A stretch of DNA of 64,000 nt, taken from the NCBI RefSeq assembly GCF_001611795.1, contig NZ_CP015098.1, forward strand, positions 5,890,001-5,954,000, read 5' to 3'. Positions 7,013 through 15,727 of this stretch are shown piece after piece; position 1 is the stretch's first letter; each line of letters begins with the position of its first letter. This stretch comes from Streptomyces qaidamensis. Its GTDB lineage: Bacteria > Actinomycetota > Actinomycetes > Streptomycetales > Streptomycetaceae. The notes under the pieces were generated by a model. That model worked only from the letters and a program-made list of their open reading frames with translations. It had not been told where the DNA came from and ran no database searches. The position numbers and the translations under genes were made by a program.

Positions 7013-9619
7013 TTGAGTCGTGAAACTGACACTCCGTCCTCCGGGCCCAACGGGCGCGGCGGAGCCGCCTACCCGTCGGGTACGCCGCCGTACGGGACCC
7101 CGACGGTCTCCGACGCCGGTGCGGACGCGGGCCGTTCCGCCACGCGGCCGGAGGAACGCAAGACCGAGACCACGCTGACGACCCGGATCCGGATCAACAT
7201 CCCCGGGTCGCGGCCGATTCCGCCCGTGGTGGTGCGCAAGCCCGTCGCGGAGGCGGAGGGCCCGGCCGACACCGACACGCGCGGTGACGAGCCGACGGCG
7301 CCGGGCGCCGCTCCGTCCGCGGGCGCGGTCGAGTCTCCCGCCGATCCCGCGCAGCCGGGCGACGACAAGCCGGCCAGCGACTGGTTCGCGCCGCGCAAGT
7401 CCGGCGGAGGCAAGGGCGGTCCGGGCGGCGGCTCCACCAACGGGGCCGGGCTGCCGGGCGGTTCGGGCCCGGCGGCGGGCGGTTCCGGCGCGGGCGGCCC
7501 CGCTGCCGGTGCGTCCGGGTCCCGGCCGGGTGCCGGGCGACCCGGAGGCGTGGTCGGCTCCATGGGCGCGCCGGGCGGCTCCCGGTCCGGCGGTACGAAC
7601 GGTGCCGGGCTCCCGGGCGGCGCGACCGGCGGCCCCGTCGCGCCCGGGCACGGCGGCGGCACCGGCTCCTTCGACGTCACCGAGGCCCTGGCGGCGGGCC
7701 CGCTGGGCAACGGCTCGCGCCCCGCCCCGGGCGGCGGCGAACCGCGCCGCGACGACCTGCCGTACTTCGCCGAGAACGGACAGGGCGGTTACGACGGCCA
7801 GAACGGCGGCCCGGGCACTGCCGGCGGCTTCGGCGAGACGGGCGCGCCCGGTGCGCGGGGCCCGGCGGGCCCGACCGGCGGACCGGTCACCGGCGACGGC
7901 CCGATGGTGCCCCCGGCGGGCTTCGACGCACCCGGCGGCCCCGGTGGCCCCGGCGGCTTCGGAAACGAGCCGGGCGGCCCCGGAAGCCAGGCAGGCCCGG
8001 GCGCCTTCAACGCACCCGGCGGACCTGGTGCCCCTGGCGGGCCCGGTGCCCTTGGCGGCCCCGGTGCCCTTGGCGGGCCCGGCGGCTACGGCGACCCGGG
8101 CCGGCCTGGCGGCCCTGACGCCTTCAACGACCCTGGCCGCTCGGGCGGCCCCGGCGGACCCGGCACCCCCGGCGGCCCAGGCACCCCCGGCGGCTTCGGA
8201 GACCCGGGGCGCCCCGGTGCTCCCGAGGCCTTCAACACCCCCGGTCGGCCGGGAGCCCCTGGCGCACCCGGCGGGCCCGGAGCCATAGGCGGCGTCCCCG
8301 GCGGCCCGGGCGGCCCCGCCGGGGCGGGCGTACCCGGAGCCCCTGGCGGCCCCGGCGGGCCCGGCACCCAGGGCGGCACCCCCGCTCCCGGCGCCGCAGG
8401 CCCTGGCCCCGGTCCCGGCGGTGGCATGAGCGACGACACCGCCATCCTCACCCCGCAGAAGCCGGCCCCCGAACCGCCGGACGGCCAGGGCTACGGCCCC
8501 CGGCACGACAACGTCTCCGGGCACACGGTCACCAGCGGCATCCCCGTCGTGCCCTCCGGCGCGGCCTCGCCGTTCGGCCCGGGTGCGCCCGGTGACGGCC
8601 CGGTGCCCCACACGGCCCCGAAGCTGCCCGAGCCGGTCTCCCCGCCCCCGGCGAGCTCCTCCAAGGCGCCGAAGAAGAAGGGCCGCAGCAAGCTCGTGCT
8701 GCTCGCGGTCGGCGTGGTCGTGGCCGCCGGTGGCGTCTACGGCGCCGGTCTGCTGATGAACCGCACCGACGTGCCCAAGGGCACCACCGTGCTCGGCGTC
8801 GACATCGGCGGCACCACCCGCGACGGCGCGGTCAAGAAGCTCGACGAGGCCTTCGACAAGAACGTCGGCAAGGAGCTGAAGCTGTCGGTGGGCGGCAAGA
8901 CCGTCGCCCTCGACCCGGACAACGCGGGCCTGCAGTTCGACATGGACGCCACGGCCGACGCGGCGGCCAAGAGCGACTACAACCCGGTCTCCGTGATCGC
9001 CTCGCTCTTCGGCAACCACCGCGTCGTCACGCCGGTCATGCCCGTCGACGAGGAGAAGCTGCACGCTTCCCTGGAGGACGCGGCGGGCGGCTCCGGCGCG
9101 TCGACCGACGGCACGATCGAGTTCAAGGGCGGCAAGGCCGTCCCCGTGTACGGCAAGGTGGGCAAGGGCATCGACCTCGCCAAGGCGACGACGACGGTGG
9201 AGGAGGCGTACCGCACCCAGGTGGAGACCGGCACGGCCGGCACGGTGAACCTCCCGACCACCACCCGGCAGCCGACCGTCTCGAACGCCGAGGTCGACCG
9301 GATGCTCAAGGAGTTCGCGCAGCCCGCGATGTCCGACCTGGTCACCATTCGCACCGACGCGGCCCACAGCATCGACTTCGGCAAGGTCTCGCTGCCGAAG
9401 ATCCTCAGCTTCAAGGCCGTCGACGGCAAGCTCGTGGACACCTACAACCTCAAGGCGCTCCAAGAGGCCTACGGCCAGACCTTCGAGGGCGTGCAGATCG
9501 AGGGCGCCAGCGGCAAGCGGGACGTCACCCCGCAGGACGTCGTCGGCGCGCTGCGCAAGGCCCTGCGCGGCAAGACCCCCGCGGAGCGCGTCGGAGTCAT
9601 CGACACCAAGCCGAACTGA
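7013..9619 (+). CDS. Single-pass cell-surface protein with collagen-like Gly-Pro region and PG_binding_4-like domain
   Basis: An 868-residue protein (TTG start after GGGAGAA; a GTG at 6980 in frame is an alternative). Order: about 270 residues of Gly/Ala/Pro-rich disordered sequence; a dense Gly-Pro-Gly stretch (about 275-475); a short linker with AILTPQKPAPEPP; a basic stop and one membrane helix at about 558-580 (KLVLLAVGVVVAAGGVYGAG); then an extracellular part with GTTVLGVDIGGTTRDGAVKKL, typical of PG_binding_4/VanW-associated peptidoglycan-binding repeats. No L,D-transpeptidase Cys or YkuD motif follows. Inferred topology: disordered N-terminus inside, binding domain outside. Cell-wall sensing or anchoring is plausible, not shown. 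Confidence 0.8.
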   Translation: MSRETDTPSSGPNGRGGAAYPSGTPPYGTPTVSDAGADAGRSATRPEERKTETTLTTRIRINIPGSRPIPPVVVRKPVAEAEGPADTDTRGDEPTAPGAAPSAGAVESPADPAQPGDDKPASDWFAPRKSGGGKGGPGGGSTNGAGLPGGSGPAAGGSGAGGPAAGASGSRPGAGRPGGVVGSMGAPGGSRSGGTNGAGLPGGATGGPVAPGHGGGTGSFDVTEALAAGPLGNGSRPAPGGGEPRRDDLPYFAENGQGGYDGQNGGPGTAGGFGETGAPGARGPAGPTGGPVTGDGPMVPPAGFDAPGGPGGPGGFGNEPGGPGSQAGPGAFNAPGGPGAPGGPGALGGPGALGGPGGYGDPGRPGGPDAFNDPGRSGGPGGPGTPGGPGTPGGFGDPGRPGAPEAFNTPGRPGAPGAPGGPGAIGGVPGGPGGPAGAGVPGAPGGPGGPGTQGGTPAPGAAGPGPGPGGGMSDDTAILTPQKPAPEPPDGQGYGPRHDNVSGHTVTSGIPVVPSGAASPFGPGAPGDGPVPHTAPKLPEPVSPPPASSSKAPKKKGRSKLVLLAVGVVVAAGGVYGAGLLMNRTDVPKGTTVLGVDIGGTTRDGAVKKLDEAFDKNVGKELKLSVGGKTVALDPDNAGLQFDMDATADAAAKSDYNPVSVIASLFGNHRVVTPVMPVDEEKLHASLEDAAGGSGASTDGTIEFKGGKAVPVYGKVGKGIDLAKATTTVEEAYRTQVETGTAGTVNLPTTTRQPTVSNAEVDRMLKEFAQPAMSDLVTIRTDAAHSIDFGKVSLPKILSFKAVDGKLVDTYNLKALQEAYGQTFEGVQIEGASGKRDVTPQDVVGALRKALRGKTPAERVGVIDTKPN
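7840..8430 (+). repeat. Gly-Pro collagen-like coding repeat
   Basis: A degenerate repeat of GGCCCxGGC-type codons coding G-x-P/G-P-G units (for example GGPGGPGG, FNAPGGPGAPGG, FNDPGRSGG, FNTPGRPGA) within the surface protein. Several blocks restart with 'FNxPGxPG', suggesting larger repeat units of about 35-45 residues. Such sequence is prone to copy-number change. Confidence 0.75.
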
Positions 9620-9639
9620 CCTCCGGCCACTCGCCGTAC

Positions 9640-9672
9640 GAGAGCCCCCGCCCCTGATCGGCGGGGGCTCTC
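9640..9672 (+). terminator. Intrinsic terminator after the collagen-like protein gene
   Basis: Perfect 13-bp stem GAGAGCCCCCGCC / GGCGGGGGCTCTC with a 7-base loop, 20 bases after the stop. Confidence 0.85.
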
Positions 9673-9762
9673 GTCGTCACCCGGCGGGCATGACACCTGT
9701 CATGCGGCACTCCGGACGCCCGGCACTGCCGCCGCCCGCACCCCCGCGGCCACGATGGCCGT

Positions 9763-10674
9763 ATGACAACGACAGCCCCGGTGGTCGAGTTCGACCAGGT
9801 GAGCAAGGCATACGACGCCGTCCGGGCCGTGGACGGACTGACCCTCGGTCTCAGCCCCGGCCAGACCGTGGCGCTGCTCGGCCCCAACGGCGCCGGCAAG
9901 TCCACCACCCTCGATCTGCTGCTCGGCCTCAAGAGGCCCGTCAGCGGCACGGTCCGTCTCTTCGGCACCAGCCCCCGGGACGCCATCGTCGCCGGGCGCG
10001 TGGGCGCCATGCTGCAGAGCGGCGGACTCATGGACGAGGTCACGGTCGCCGAACTCGTGCGGCTCGCCTGCGACCTGCACCCGAAGCCGTACCGGCCCTC
10101 CGAGGTCATGGCGCGTGCGGGCGTCGCGCAGATCGCCGACCGCAAGGTCGACAAGCTCTCCGGCGGCCAGGCCCAGCGCGTCCGCTTCGCCCTGGCCACC
10201 GCGGGCGACAGCGACCTCATCGTCCTGGACGAGCCCACCACCGGCATGGACGTCACCACCCGCCAGGCCTTCTGGGCCACCATGCGCAAACAGGCCGACC
10301 AGGGCCGGACCGTGCTCTTCGCCACCCACTACCTCGAAGAGGCCGACGCCGTCGCCGACCGGGTCCTCGTCCTGCACCGCGGACGGCTCCTCGCAGACGG
10401 CACGGCGGCCGAGATCAAGGCCAGGGCGGGTGCCCGCCGGGTCTCCTTCGACGTGGAGGGCGCCATCGACGAACCCGCCCTGCGCGCCCTGCCGTTCCTG
10501 ACCGGGATCGACATCTCCGGTCGGACCGTGCGCATCCAGTCCTCCGACGCCGACGCGACCGTCCACGCCCTGTACGGGCTCGGCGTCTACCCCCGCAACC
10601 TCGAAGTCGCCGGGCTCGGCCTGGAGCAGGCCTTCGTCGCCATCACCACCGCCGAGGAGGCGAAGTCCCGGTGA
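9763..10674 (+). CDS. ABC exporter ATP-binding protein (DrrA/ABC-2 type)
   Basis: A 303-residue ATPase: Walker A GPNGAGKS near residues 44-51, signature LSGGQAQR, Walker B LIVLDEPTTGMD, and His in FATHYLEEAD. The DEPTTGMD..THYLEEAD pattern is that of DrrA-like exporters. It is the first gene of a four-gene run in which each start overlaps the preceding stop by 4 bases: ATPase, permease, histidine kinase, response regulator. Drug, peptide or lipid efflux controlled by the linked two-component system is the usual reading of this layout; the substrate is unknown. Confidence 0.93.
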   Translation: MTTTAPVVEFDQVSKAYDAVRAVDGLTLGLSPGQTVALLGPNGAGKSTTLDLLLGLKRPVSGTVRLFGTSPRDAIVAGRVGAMLQSGGLMDEVTVAELVRLACDLHPKPYRPSEVMARAGVAQIADRKVDKLSGGQAQRVRFALATAGDSDLIVLDEPTTGMDVTTRQAFWATMRKQADQGRTVLFATHYLEEADAVADRVLVLHRGRLLADGTAAEIKARAGARRVSFDVEGAIDEPALRALPFLTGIDISGRTVRIQSSDADATVHALYGLGVYPRNLEVAGLGLEQAFVAITTAEEAKSR

Positions 10675-11411
10675 ACACGCTGATCAGGCTGGAACTCACC
10701 CGTGCCCTGCGCAACCGCAAGTTCCTCTTCTTCTCCGTGATCTACCCGTCGGTGCTGTTCCTGCTCATCGCGGGCAACTCCGACAGCACCACGAAGGTCC
10801 CCGGCACCGGCCTGACCGTCCCGACCTACATGATGGTCTCCATGGCGTCCTTCGGCGCCCTCACGGCCGTCCTCATGGGCAACAGCGAGCGCATCGCCAA
10901 GGAGCGCGAGGGCGGCTGGGTGCGTCAACTGCGCCTCACCACGCTGCCGGGCCGCGGCTACGTCCTCGCCAAGACCGCGAGCGCCGCCGTCGTCAGCCTG
11001 CCGTCCATCGTCATCGTCTTCGCCGTCGCCGCGGCCGTGAAGGACGTGACCCTGGACGCCTGGCAGTGGCTCGCCCTCACCGGCGCGATCTGGGCCGGCA
11101 GCTTCGTCTTCGCGGCGCTCGGCGTCGCCATCGGCTACCTGGCCAGCGGGGACGCGGTCCGCCCGATCACGATGCTCACCTACTTCGGCCTGTCCATGCT
11201 GGGCGGTCTGTGGATGCCCACGACGAGCTTCCCCGACTGGCTCCAGGACATCGCGAAGTGGCTGCCCACGCACGCGTACGCTGCCCTCGGGCGGGCCATC
11301 GAGCAGAGCCACGCCCCGCACGTCCAGGACCTCGCCGTCCTCGTGGTGTCGTTCGTCCTGTTCGCGGGCGGCGCGGCCTGGCTGTACCGGAAGGACACCC
11401 TGAAGGCGTGA
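10671..11411 (+). CDS. ABC-2 type exporter permease
   Basis: A 246-residue membrane protein, start GTG overlapping the ATPase stop (GTGA). Six hydrophobic segments are visible, including KFLFFSVIYPSVLFLLIAG, YMMVSMASFGALTAVLM, TASAAVVSLPSIVIVFAVA, WLALTGAIWAGSFVFAALG and DLAVLVVSFVLFAGGAAWLY. The GxWxP-like feature GGLWMPTTSFPDWL before the last helix is typical of ABC-2 permeases co-coded with DesK/DesR systems. It forms the membrane part of the exporter with the preceding ATPase. Confidence 0.92.
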   Translation: MNTLIRLELTRALRNRKFLFFSVIYPSVLFLLIAGNSDSTTKVPGTGLTVPTYMMVSMASFGALTAVLMGNSERIAKEREGGWVRQLRLTTLPGRGYVLAKTASAAVVSLPSIVIVFAVAAAVKDVTLDAWQWLALTGAIWAGSFVFAALGVAIGYLASGDAVRPITMLTYFGLSMLGGLWMPTTSFPDWLQDIAKWLPTHAYAALGRAIEQSHAPHVQDLAVLVVSFVLFAGGAAWLYRKDTLKA

Positions 11412-12574
11412 GCGGCGTCGGGTTCGGCATGGGGCAGCGGCCGGTGAACCGCCGGCAGCGGGCGGTCAAGTCGCTGTGGACCGGCATCTGGCTGGTCTAC
11501 CTCGGCGCGCCCGTCTCCGACCTGCTGCACGGCGGCCACAGTACGGGCGTCAGGATCCTCGGCTGGCTCGGCCTGGCCGCGTTCGTGACCTGGTACATGG
11601 TGCTGGTCTTCCGCACCGGCCGCGGCGAGCGCAACGGCCTGGTCCTCGGCTCGCTCGGGGTCCTCGCCGCCCAGTCCGTGCTCCTCGCCCTCACGCTGGG
11701 CCGCGAGTGGCTGGTGCTGTTCGTGTACGTCTCGATCGCGTCCGGCGCGGCCCTGCCGCTGCGCATGGCCCGCTGGACGATCCCGGGCGCCTGCGCGCTG
11801 CTGACCGCCGTGGCGTTCGCCGTGCCGGGCGGACACTCCTACCTGGCCGGACTGCTCATCCCGGCCCTGCTCGGCGGCTTCGCGATGACGGGCGTACGCG
11901 AACTCGTCCGCACGACCATCGCCCTGCGCGAGGCCCGCGCCACCGTCGCCCAGCTGGCCGCCAACGAGGAGCGCCTGCGCCTGGCCCGGGACCTGCACGA
12001 TCTGCTCGGCCACTCCCTGTCCCTGATCACGCTGAAGAGCGAGTTGGCCGGCCGGATGCTGCCTGGGCAGCCCGACAAGGCGGCTCAGCAGGTCGCCGAC
12101 ATCGAGCAGGTCAGCCGCCAGGCCCTCGTCGACGTGCGCGAGGCCGTCACCGGCTACCGCCGCCCCCGCCTGAACGCCGAGCTGGCCGGTGCCCGGTCCG
12201 CCCTGACCGCGGCCGGCGTCACCGCCGAACTGCCCGCCGAAGGCGCCCTCGACGGAGTGCCCGAGGAGAGCGGGTCCGCCCTCGCCTGGGCGCTGCGCGA
12301 GGCGGTCACCAACGTCGTCCGGCACAGCGGCGCCCGCCGCTGCACGGTCGAGCTGCTGCACCGCCAGACCCTCGACGGCCCGGTGCTGGAACTCACCGTC
12401 GAGGACGACGGCTCGGGCGGCCCGGGCACCGGCCACGGAAACGGTCTCGCGGGCCTCACCGAACGCCTCACCAAGGCGGGCGGCACCCTGGAGGCGGGCC
12501 CGCTCAGGCCCGGCTTCCGCCTGGTCGCCCGGGTGCCGACGGCCGGACCGGCGGACGTAGGATCCCCGGCATGA
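11408..12574 (+). CDS. DesK-type sensor histidine kinase
   Basis: A 388-residue kinase, GTG start overlapping the permease stop. N-terminus with about five membrane helices (WTGIWLVYLGAPVSDLL through YLAGLLIPALLGGFAM), then a HisKA_3 dimerisation helix with the phospho-acceptor in LARDLHDLLGHSLS, then a HATPase domain with N-box AVTNVVRHSGA and GDGSGG-like G-box (EDDGSGGPG, GNGLAGL). The short extracellular loops suggest it senses a membrane property or a signal relayed by the adjacent ABC permease. It phosphorylates the next gene product. Confidence 0.92.
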   Translation: MSGVGFGMGQRPVNRRQRAVKSLWTGIWLVYLGAPVSDLLHGGHSTGVRILGWLGLAAFVTWYMVLVFRTGRGERNGLVLGSLGVLAAQSVLLALTLGREWLVLFVYVSIASGAALPLRMARWTIPGACALLTAVAFAVPGGHSYLAGLLIPALLGGFAMTGVRELVRTTIALREARATVAQLAANEERLRLARDLHDLLGHSLSLITLKSELAGRMLPGQPDKAAQQVADIEQVSRQALVDVREAVTGYRRPRLNAELAGARSALTAAGVTAELPAEGALDGVPEESGSALAWALREAVTNVVRHSGARRCTVELLHRQTLDGPVLELTVEDDGSGGPGTGHGNGLAGLTERLTKAGGTLEAGPLRPGFRLVARVPTAGPADVGSPA

Positions 12575-13185
12575 GCCGCACGATCAAGGTCCTGCTCGCC
12601 GAGGACCAGTCGATGGTCCGCGAGGCCCTGGCCGCTCTGCTCGGCCTGGAGGAGGACATCGAGGTCGTCGCCCAGGTGGCCCGCGGCGACGAGGTCCTGG
12701 AGGCGGCCCGGGCACACGCCGTGGACGTGGCCCTCCTGGACATCGAGATGCCCGGCGCGACGGGCATAGAGGCCGCGGCCCGCCTGCACACGGAACTCCC
12801 GGCCGTGAAGCTGGTCATCCTCACCACCTTCGGCCGTCCCGGCTACCTGCGCAGCGCCATGGAGTCGGGAGCCGACGCCTTCCTGGTCAAGGACGCCCCG
12901 GCTGCCCAGCTCGCCGAGGCGGTCCGCAAGGTCCTCACCGGCGAACGCGTCATCGACCCGACCCTGGCGGCAGCGGCCCTGGCAGACGGCGCCAACCCGC
13001 TGACGGACCGCGAGCGAGAAGTCCTCCGGGCCGCCGCCGAGGGCTCCACCAACGCCGAACTGGCAGCGTCCCTGCACCTCTCCCAGGGCACGGTCCGCAA
13101 CTACCTCAGCACAGCCATCCAGAAGCTGGCGGTGCGAAACCGCGCGGAGGCGGTCCGGGTGGCACGTGAGAAGGGCTGGCTGTAG
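12571..13185 (+). CDS. NarL/LuxR-type response regulator (DesR-like)
   Basis: A 204-residue regulator; its ATG overlaps the kinase stop (ATGA). Receiver domain: acidic pocket LLAEDQS, phospho-Asp in VDVALLDIEMPG, conserved Thr in LTTFGRPGYL and Lys in FLVKDAPA. C-terminal LuxR helix-turn-helix: LTDREREVLRAAAEG then LHLSQGTVRNYLS. It probably autoregulates this exporter operon, as DesR does with des in Bacillus; that is inference. The short length is normal for DesR-like proteins. Confidence 0.93.
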   Translation: MSRTIKVLLAEDQSMVREALAALLGLEEDIEVVAQVARGDEVLEAARAHAVDVALLDIEMPGATGIEAAARLHTELPAVKLVILTTFGRPGYLRSAMESGADAFLVKDAPAAQLAEAVRKVLTGERVIDPTLAAAALADGANPLTDREREVLRAAAEGSTNAELAASLHLSQGTVRNYLSTAIQKLAVRNRAEAVRVAREKGWL

Positions 13186-13192
13186 AGCTCTC

Positions 13193-13212
13193 AGGGGCCG
13201 GGGAACTGCACG
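13193..13212. repeat. Dispersed Streptomyces intergenic repeat (copy 1)
   Basis: AGGGGCCGGGGAACTGCACG lies between two convergent genes. Its reverse complement (CGTGCAGTTCCCCGGCCCCT) differs in two positions from the motif at 30953-30973 (CGCGCAGTTCCCCGCGCCCCT). I recall this motif being common in Streptomyces intergenic DNA. Confidence 0.55.
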
Positions 13213-13222
13213 GCGAAGGGCG

Positions 13223-14074
13223 TCAGTTGAGCATCGCCCTGGCCGCGAAAGCCTCCCCCCGCACCCGCTCGGCCGCGACCTCATCCACGGCCTCCACCAC
13301 CTCCGCATAGGCCTCCAACTCCAAGGCCCCGCCCAAGAACTCCCCCCTACGCACCAGCAACTGCGCCCGCTCGTACCGCAACCGAGCCGGATGCGACGGC
13401 AGCAGCAACGACAACTCGACCGCCCACAACGCCACATCCGACCGCTCGGGACGGGCCGCCGCCCACGCCCGCACGTTGTTCAGGATCCGCAGCACCACAT
13501 CCAGCGGATCGGCCGGCCGCAGCATCGACGGATCGACCCCCGTCCCCGTGGCCCCGACCACCAGCAGCTCGGCGTCCGCTCCCGACAGCACCCGACCACC
13601 GTCGAACGGATCCGCCAGCACCTGCCCCTCGTCGGGCCCGAACCCGACCACGAAATGCCCCGGCAGGGCCACCCCGTACACCGGCGCCCCGGCCCGCCGG
13701 GCCACCTCCATCCACACCACGGACAGCAGGATCGGCAGCCCCCTGCGCCGCACCAGCACCTCGTGCAGCAGCGAGGACTCCAGGCGCTGGTAGTCGCCGG
13801 GGGTGCCGTGGAACCCCATCCGCTCACCGAGCAGCTCGCGCAGGGCCACCGCCCACGCCCGCGACCCCCCGGGCCGGAACGGCAGCAGCCCGGCCAGCCG
13901 GTCCAGCTCGACCTGCGCGGCGTCCAGGCCCGCCTCGTCCAGCTCCCGGTCCGCCTCCGCGCCGACCAGCAGGCACAGCGTCGACAGGTCGGGCCGCTCG
14001 GACCGGGCCTCTTCGGCGAACCGCCGCCGCAGCTCGGCGGACCGTTCGGGGGACGGGGGGTACGGGGGACGCAT
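13223..14074 (-). CDS. SirB1/transglutaminase-like conserved protein
   Basis: A protein of 283 residues from the ATG at 14074 (a GTG at 14095 in frame would add seven). It matches the SirB1/transglutaminase-like 2 family: LSTLCLLVGAEADRELD, then LHEVLVRRRGLPILLSVVWMEVARRAG, then VYGVALPGHFVVGF. In this family the usual pattern is RxGxPxxLsxly...a.r.Gl...gv..PgHfl; it is present here, with no transglutaminase Cys. No enzymatic role is established. It sits convergent to the response regulator and upstream of a GNAT gene on the same strand, 31 bases apart. Confidence 0.82.
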   Translation of the reverse strand: MRPPYPPSPERSAELRRRFAEEARSERPDLSTLCLLVGAEADRELDEAGLDAAQVELDRLAGLLPFRPGGSRAWAVALRELLGERMGFHGTPGDYQRLESSLLHEVLVRRRGLPILLSVVWMEVARRAGAPVYGVALPGHFVVGFGPDEGQVLADPFDGGRVLSGADAELLVVGATGTGVDPSMLRPADPLDVVLRILNNVRAWAAARPERSDVALWAVELSLLLPSHPARLRYERAQLLVRRGEFLGGALELEAYAEVVEAVDEVAAERVRGEAFAARAMLN

Positions 14075-14104
14075 AACTGGCTCGTGCCCTCTCACGACGA
14101 TCGG

Positions 14105-15145
14105 TTACCTGCCGGTGCCGGTGCCGGTGCCGGTGCCGGTGCCGTGGGCGTCCGGCGCCCGGTAGTGGTGATAGGCGTGGTGTGCGGCGAAGCCCATCCC
14201 GGTGTACAGCGCCCGCGCTCCCGCGTTGTCCGCCTCGACCTGGAGCCACGCGGCCGACGCCCCCTCGTCGAGCGCCTGCCGGGCGAGCGCGGCCATCACG
14301 GCCGTACCGAGCCCCTGCCGTCGCAGCGCCGGATCGACCTCGACGGCGGCGAACCCGGCCCACCGCCCGTCGACGACACACCGCCCGATGGCGGCCGGAG
14401 GCGCCCCCTCGGCCGCCCCGGGAACGGTCGCGAACCACACCGACGGCCCGCCCCGGAGCACCCGCAGCGCCACCTCGCTCACGCCCTTGCGCTGATATCG
14501 GGCCAGCCACCCCTCGCCCGCCTCCCGGGACAGCGCGACCCCCGCCGGGTCACCCCGGTCGGCGATCGGCGCCAGCGGCCCGGTCCACAGCTCGGCGGTC
14601 ACCTCCCGCACCCAGCCCCGCTGCTCCAGCTCGGCGCAGAGCAGCTCCTGCGTACCCTTGGCGCCGGTCGCGGTCTGGACGTAGGCGGGCAGCCCGCGCT
14701 CGCCGTACCACCGCCGCACGGCCTCCAGGGCCTCGTCCAGGGGCAGGCCCGGCGCGCCCAGCGGCAGCACCGAGTTGGCCCGCCGGGTGAACCCGGACGC
14801 GGCCCGCAGCTCCCACGCGCCGAGCCGCTCGCTCTCCACGGGCAGCCAGGCCCGCGCGGCGACCCGGGCCAGCTCCTCGTAGGAGGCGGCCGGACCGCGG
14901 CGACGCGCCGGTGCGGAAGGCACGGCCTTGGCCGCGACCAGCGCGGATTCCGCGATACGGACGCTCTCGCCACTCCTGCGTGTGATCAGCAGCACACCGT
15001 TGTCCCATGATGTGAGAACACCGACCGTATCGGTGAACTTCTCACCCGGGAGGCCATGTTCGATCATGCTCCGGACGGAGACCCGTTTGCCCACGTCAGC
15101 AGCGGTGATGCGGACCTCAAGGCGCCCGGCGGCAGAGATTTCCAC
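14105..15145 (-). CDS. GNAT family N-acetyltransferase with long N-terminal extension
   Basis: A 346-residue protein. The C-terminal third has the GNAT acetyl-CoA site: VEVDPALRRQGLGTAVMAAL (motif A, R/Q-x-x-G-x-G/A) and VEADNAGARALYTGMGF (motif B). The N-terminal 70 residues (MEISAAGRLEVRITAADVGK, VLTSWDNGVLLITRRSGESV) look like the beta-barrel found at the front of several actinobacterial GNAT proteins. The extreme C-terminus is a Gly-Thr run coded by a hexanucleotide repeat. GTG start with AGGAGGGG 12 bases upstream. Substrate unknown. Confidence 0.85.
   Translation of the reverse strand: MEISAAGRLEVRITAADVGKRVSVRSMIEHGLPGEKFTDTVGVLTSWDNGVLLITRRSGESVRIAESALVAAKAVPSAPARRRGPAASYEELARVAARAWLPVESERLGAWELRAASGFTRRANSVLPLGAPGLPLDEALEAVRRWYGERGLPAYVQTATGAKGTQELLCAELEQRGWVREVTAELWTGPLAPIADRGDPAGVALSREAGEGWLARYQRKGVSEVALRVLRGGPSVWFATVPGAAEGAPPAAIGRCVVDGRWAGFAAVEVDPALRRQGLGTAVMAALARQALDEGASAAWLQVEADNAGARALYTGMGFAAHHAYHHYRAPDAHGTGTGTGTGTGR
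14111..14144. repeat. GCCGGT hexanucleotide microsatellite
   Basis: Five perfect tandem copies of GCCGGT (14111-14140) followed by GCCG, coding the Thr-Gly tail of the GNAT protein. The unit is two codons, so slippage changes length without changing frame. Confidence 0.9.
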
Positions 15146-15285
15146 AGGTCAGTTCACCCCTCCTGTTCGGATCATGCCCAGGAACGGAGATACTAGGGGC
15201 GGGCATCGACGACGCCGCGCTCCCGCGCGCCAGGCGGCGGAGCCTGAGGAGGCCCGCCAGCGCCCTATCGAGGAGGAACGACAGC

Positions 15286-15606
15286 GTGACCTACGTCATC
15301 GCGCAGCCTTGTGTCGACGTCAAGGACAAGGCGTGCATCGAGGAGTGCCCGGTCGACTGCATCTACGAGGGCCAGCGGTCCTTGTACATCCACCCGGACG
15401 AATGCGTCGACTGTGGTGCCTGTGAGCCGGTCTGCCCGGTCGAGGCGATCTTCTACGAGGACGACACTCCCGAGGAGTGGAAGGACTACTACAAGGCGAA
15501 CGTCGAGTTCTTCGACGAGCTCGGTTCGCCCGGCGGAGCCAGCAAGCTGGGGCTGATCGAGCGCGACCACCCCTTCGTCGCCGCGCTGCCGCCGCAGAAC
15601 CAGTAA
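15286..15606 (+). CDS. fdxA: 7Fe ferredoxin (3Fe-4S/4Fe-4S)
   Basis: A 106-residue soluble electron carrier. Eight cysteines at residues 9, 17, 21, 25, 40, 43, 46 and 50 form the two cluster motifs (C9..C17xxxCPVDC and CVDCGACEPVCP), followed by the long C-terminal loop EDDTPEEWKDYY seen in FdxA/FdxC. GTG start after GAGGAGGAACGAC. It lies directly before dapC, an order I recall as fdxC-dapC (Rv1177-Rv1178) in mycobacteria. A strong hairpin separates the two genes, so they need not be one transcript. Confidence 0.95.
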   Translation: MTYVIAQPCVDVKDKACIEECPVDCIYEGQRSLYIHPDECVDCGACEPVCPVEAIFYEDDTPEEWKDYYKANVEFFDELGSPGGASKLGLIERDHPFVAALPPQNQ

Positions 15607-15627
15607 AAGCGGCCCGCACTGCGTGCC

Positions 15628-15681
15628 GCCTCGGTCCCGTACGGCCCGATCACCCCGTTGATCGCCGTACGGGGCCGAGGC
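15628..15681 (+). terminator. Terminator after fdxA
   Basis: An 18-bp inverted repeat, GCCTCGGTCCCGTACGGC with GCCGTACGGGGCCGAGGC (one G-T wobble), 21 bases after the fdxA stop and ended by GTTTGCC. Confidence 0.8.
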
Positions 15682-15727
15682 GTTTGCCGTAACCGGCTCG
15701 TACGTACGAGAAAGTGAGCCAGAACCC

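Noticed and set aside
6371..9463. A 1030-codon minus-strand open frame
   Set aside because: Antisense to the collagen-like gene; its Gly/Ala/Arg composition mirrors the GPG repeat.
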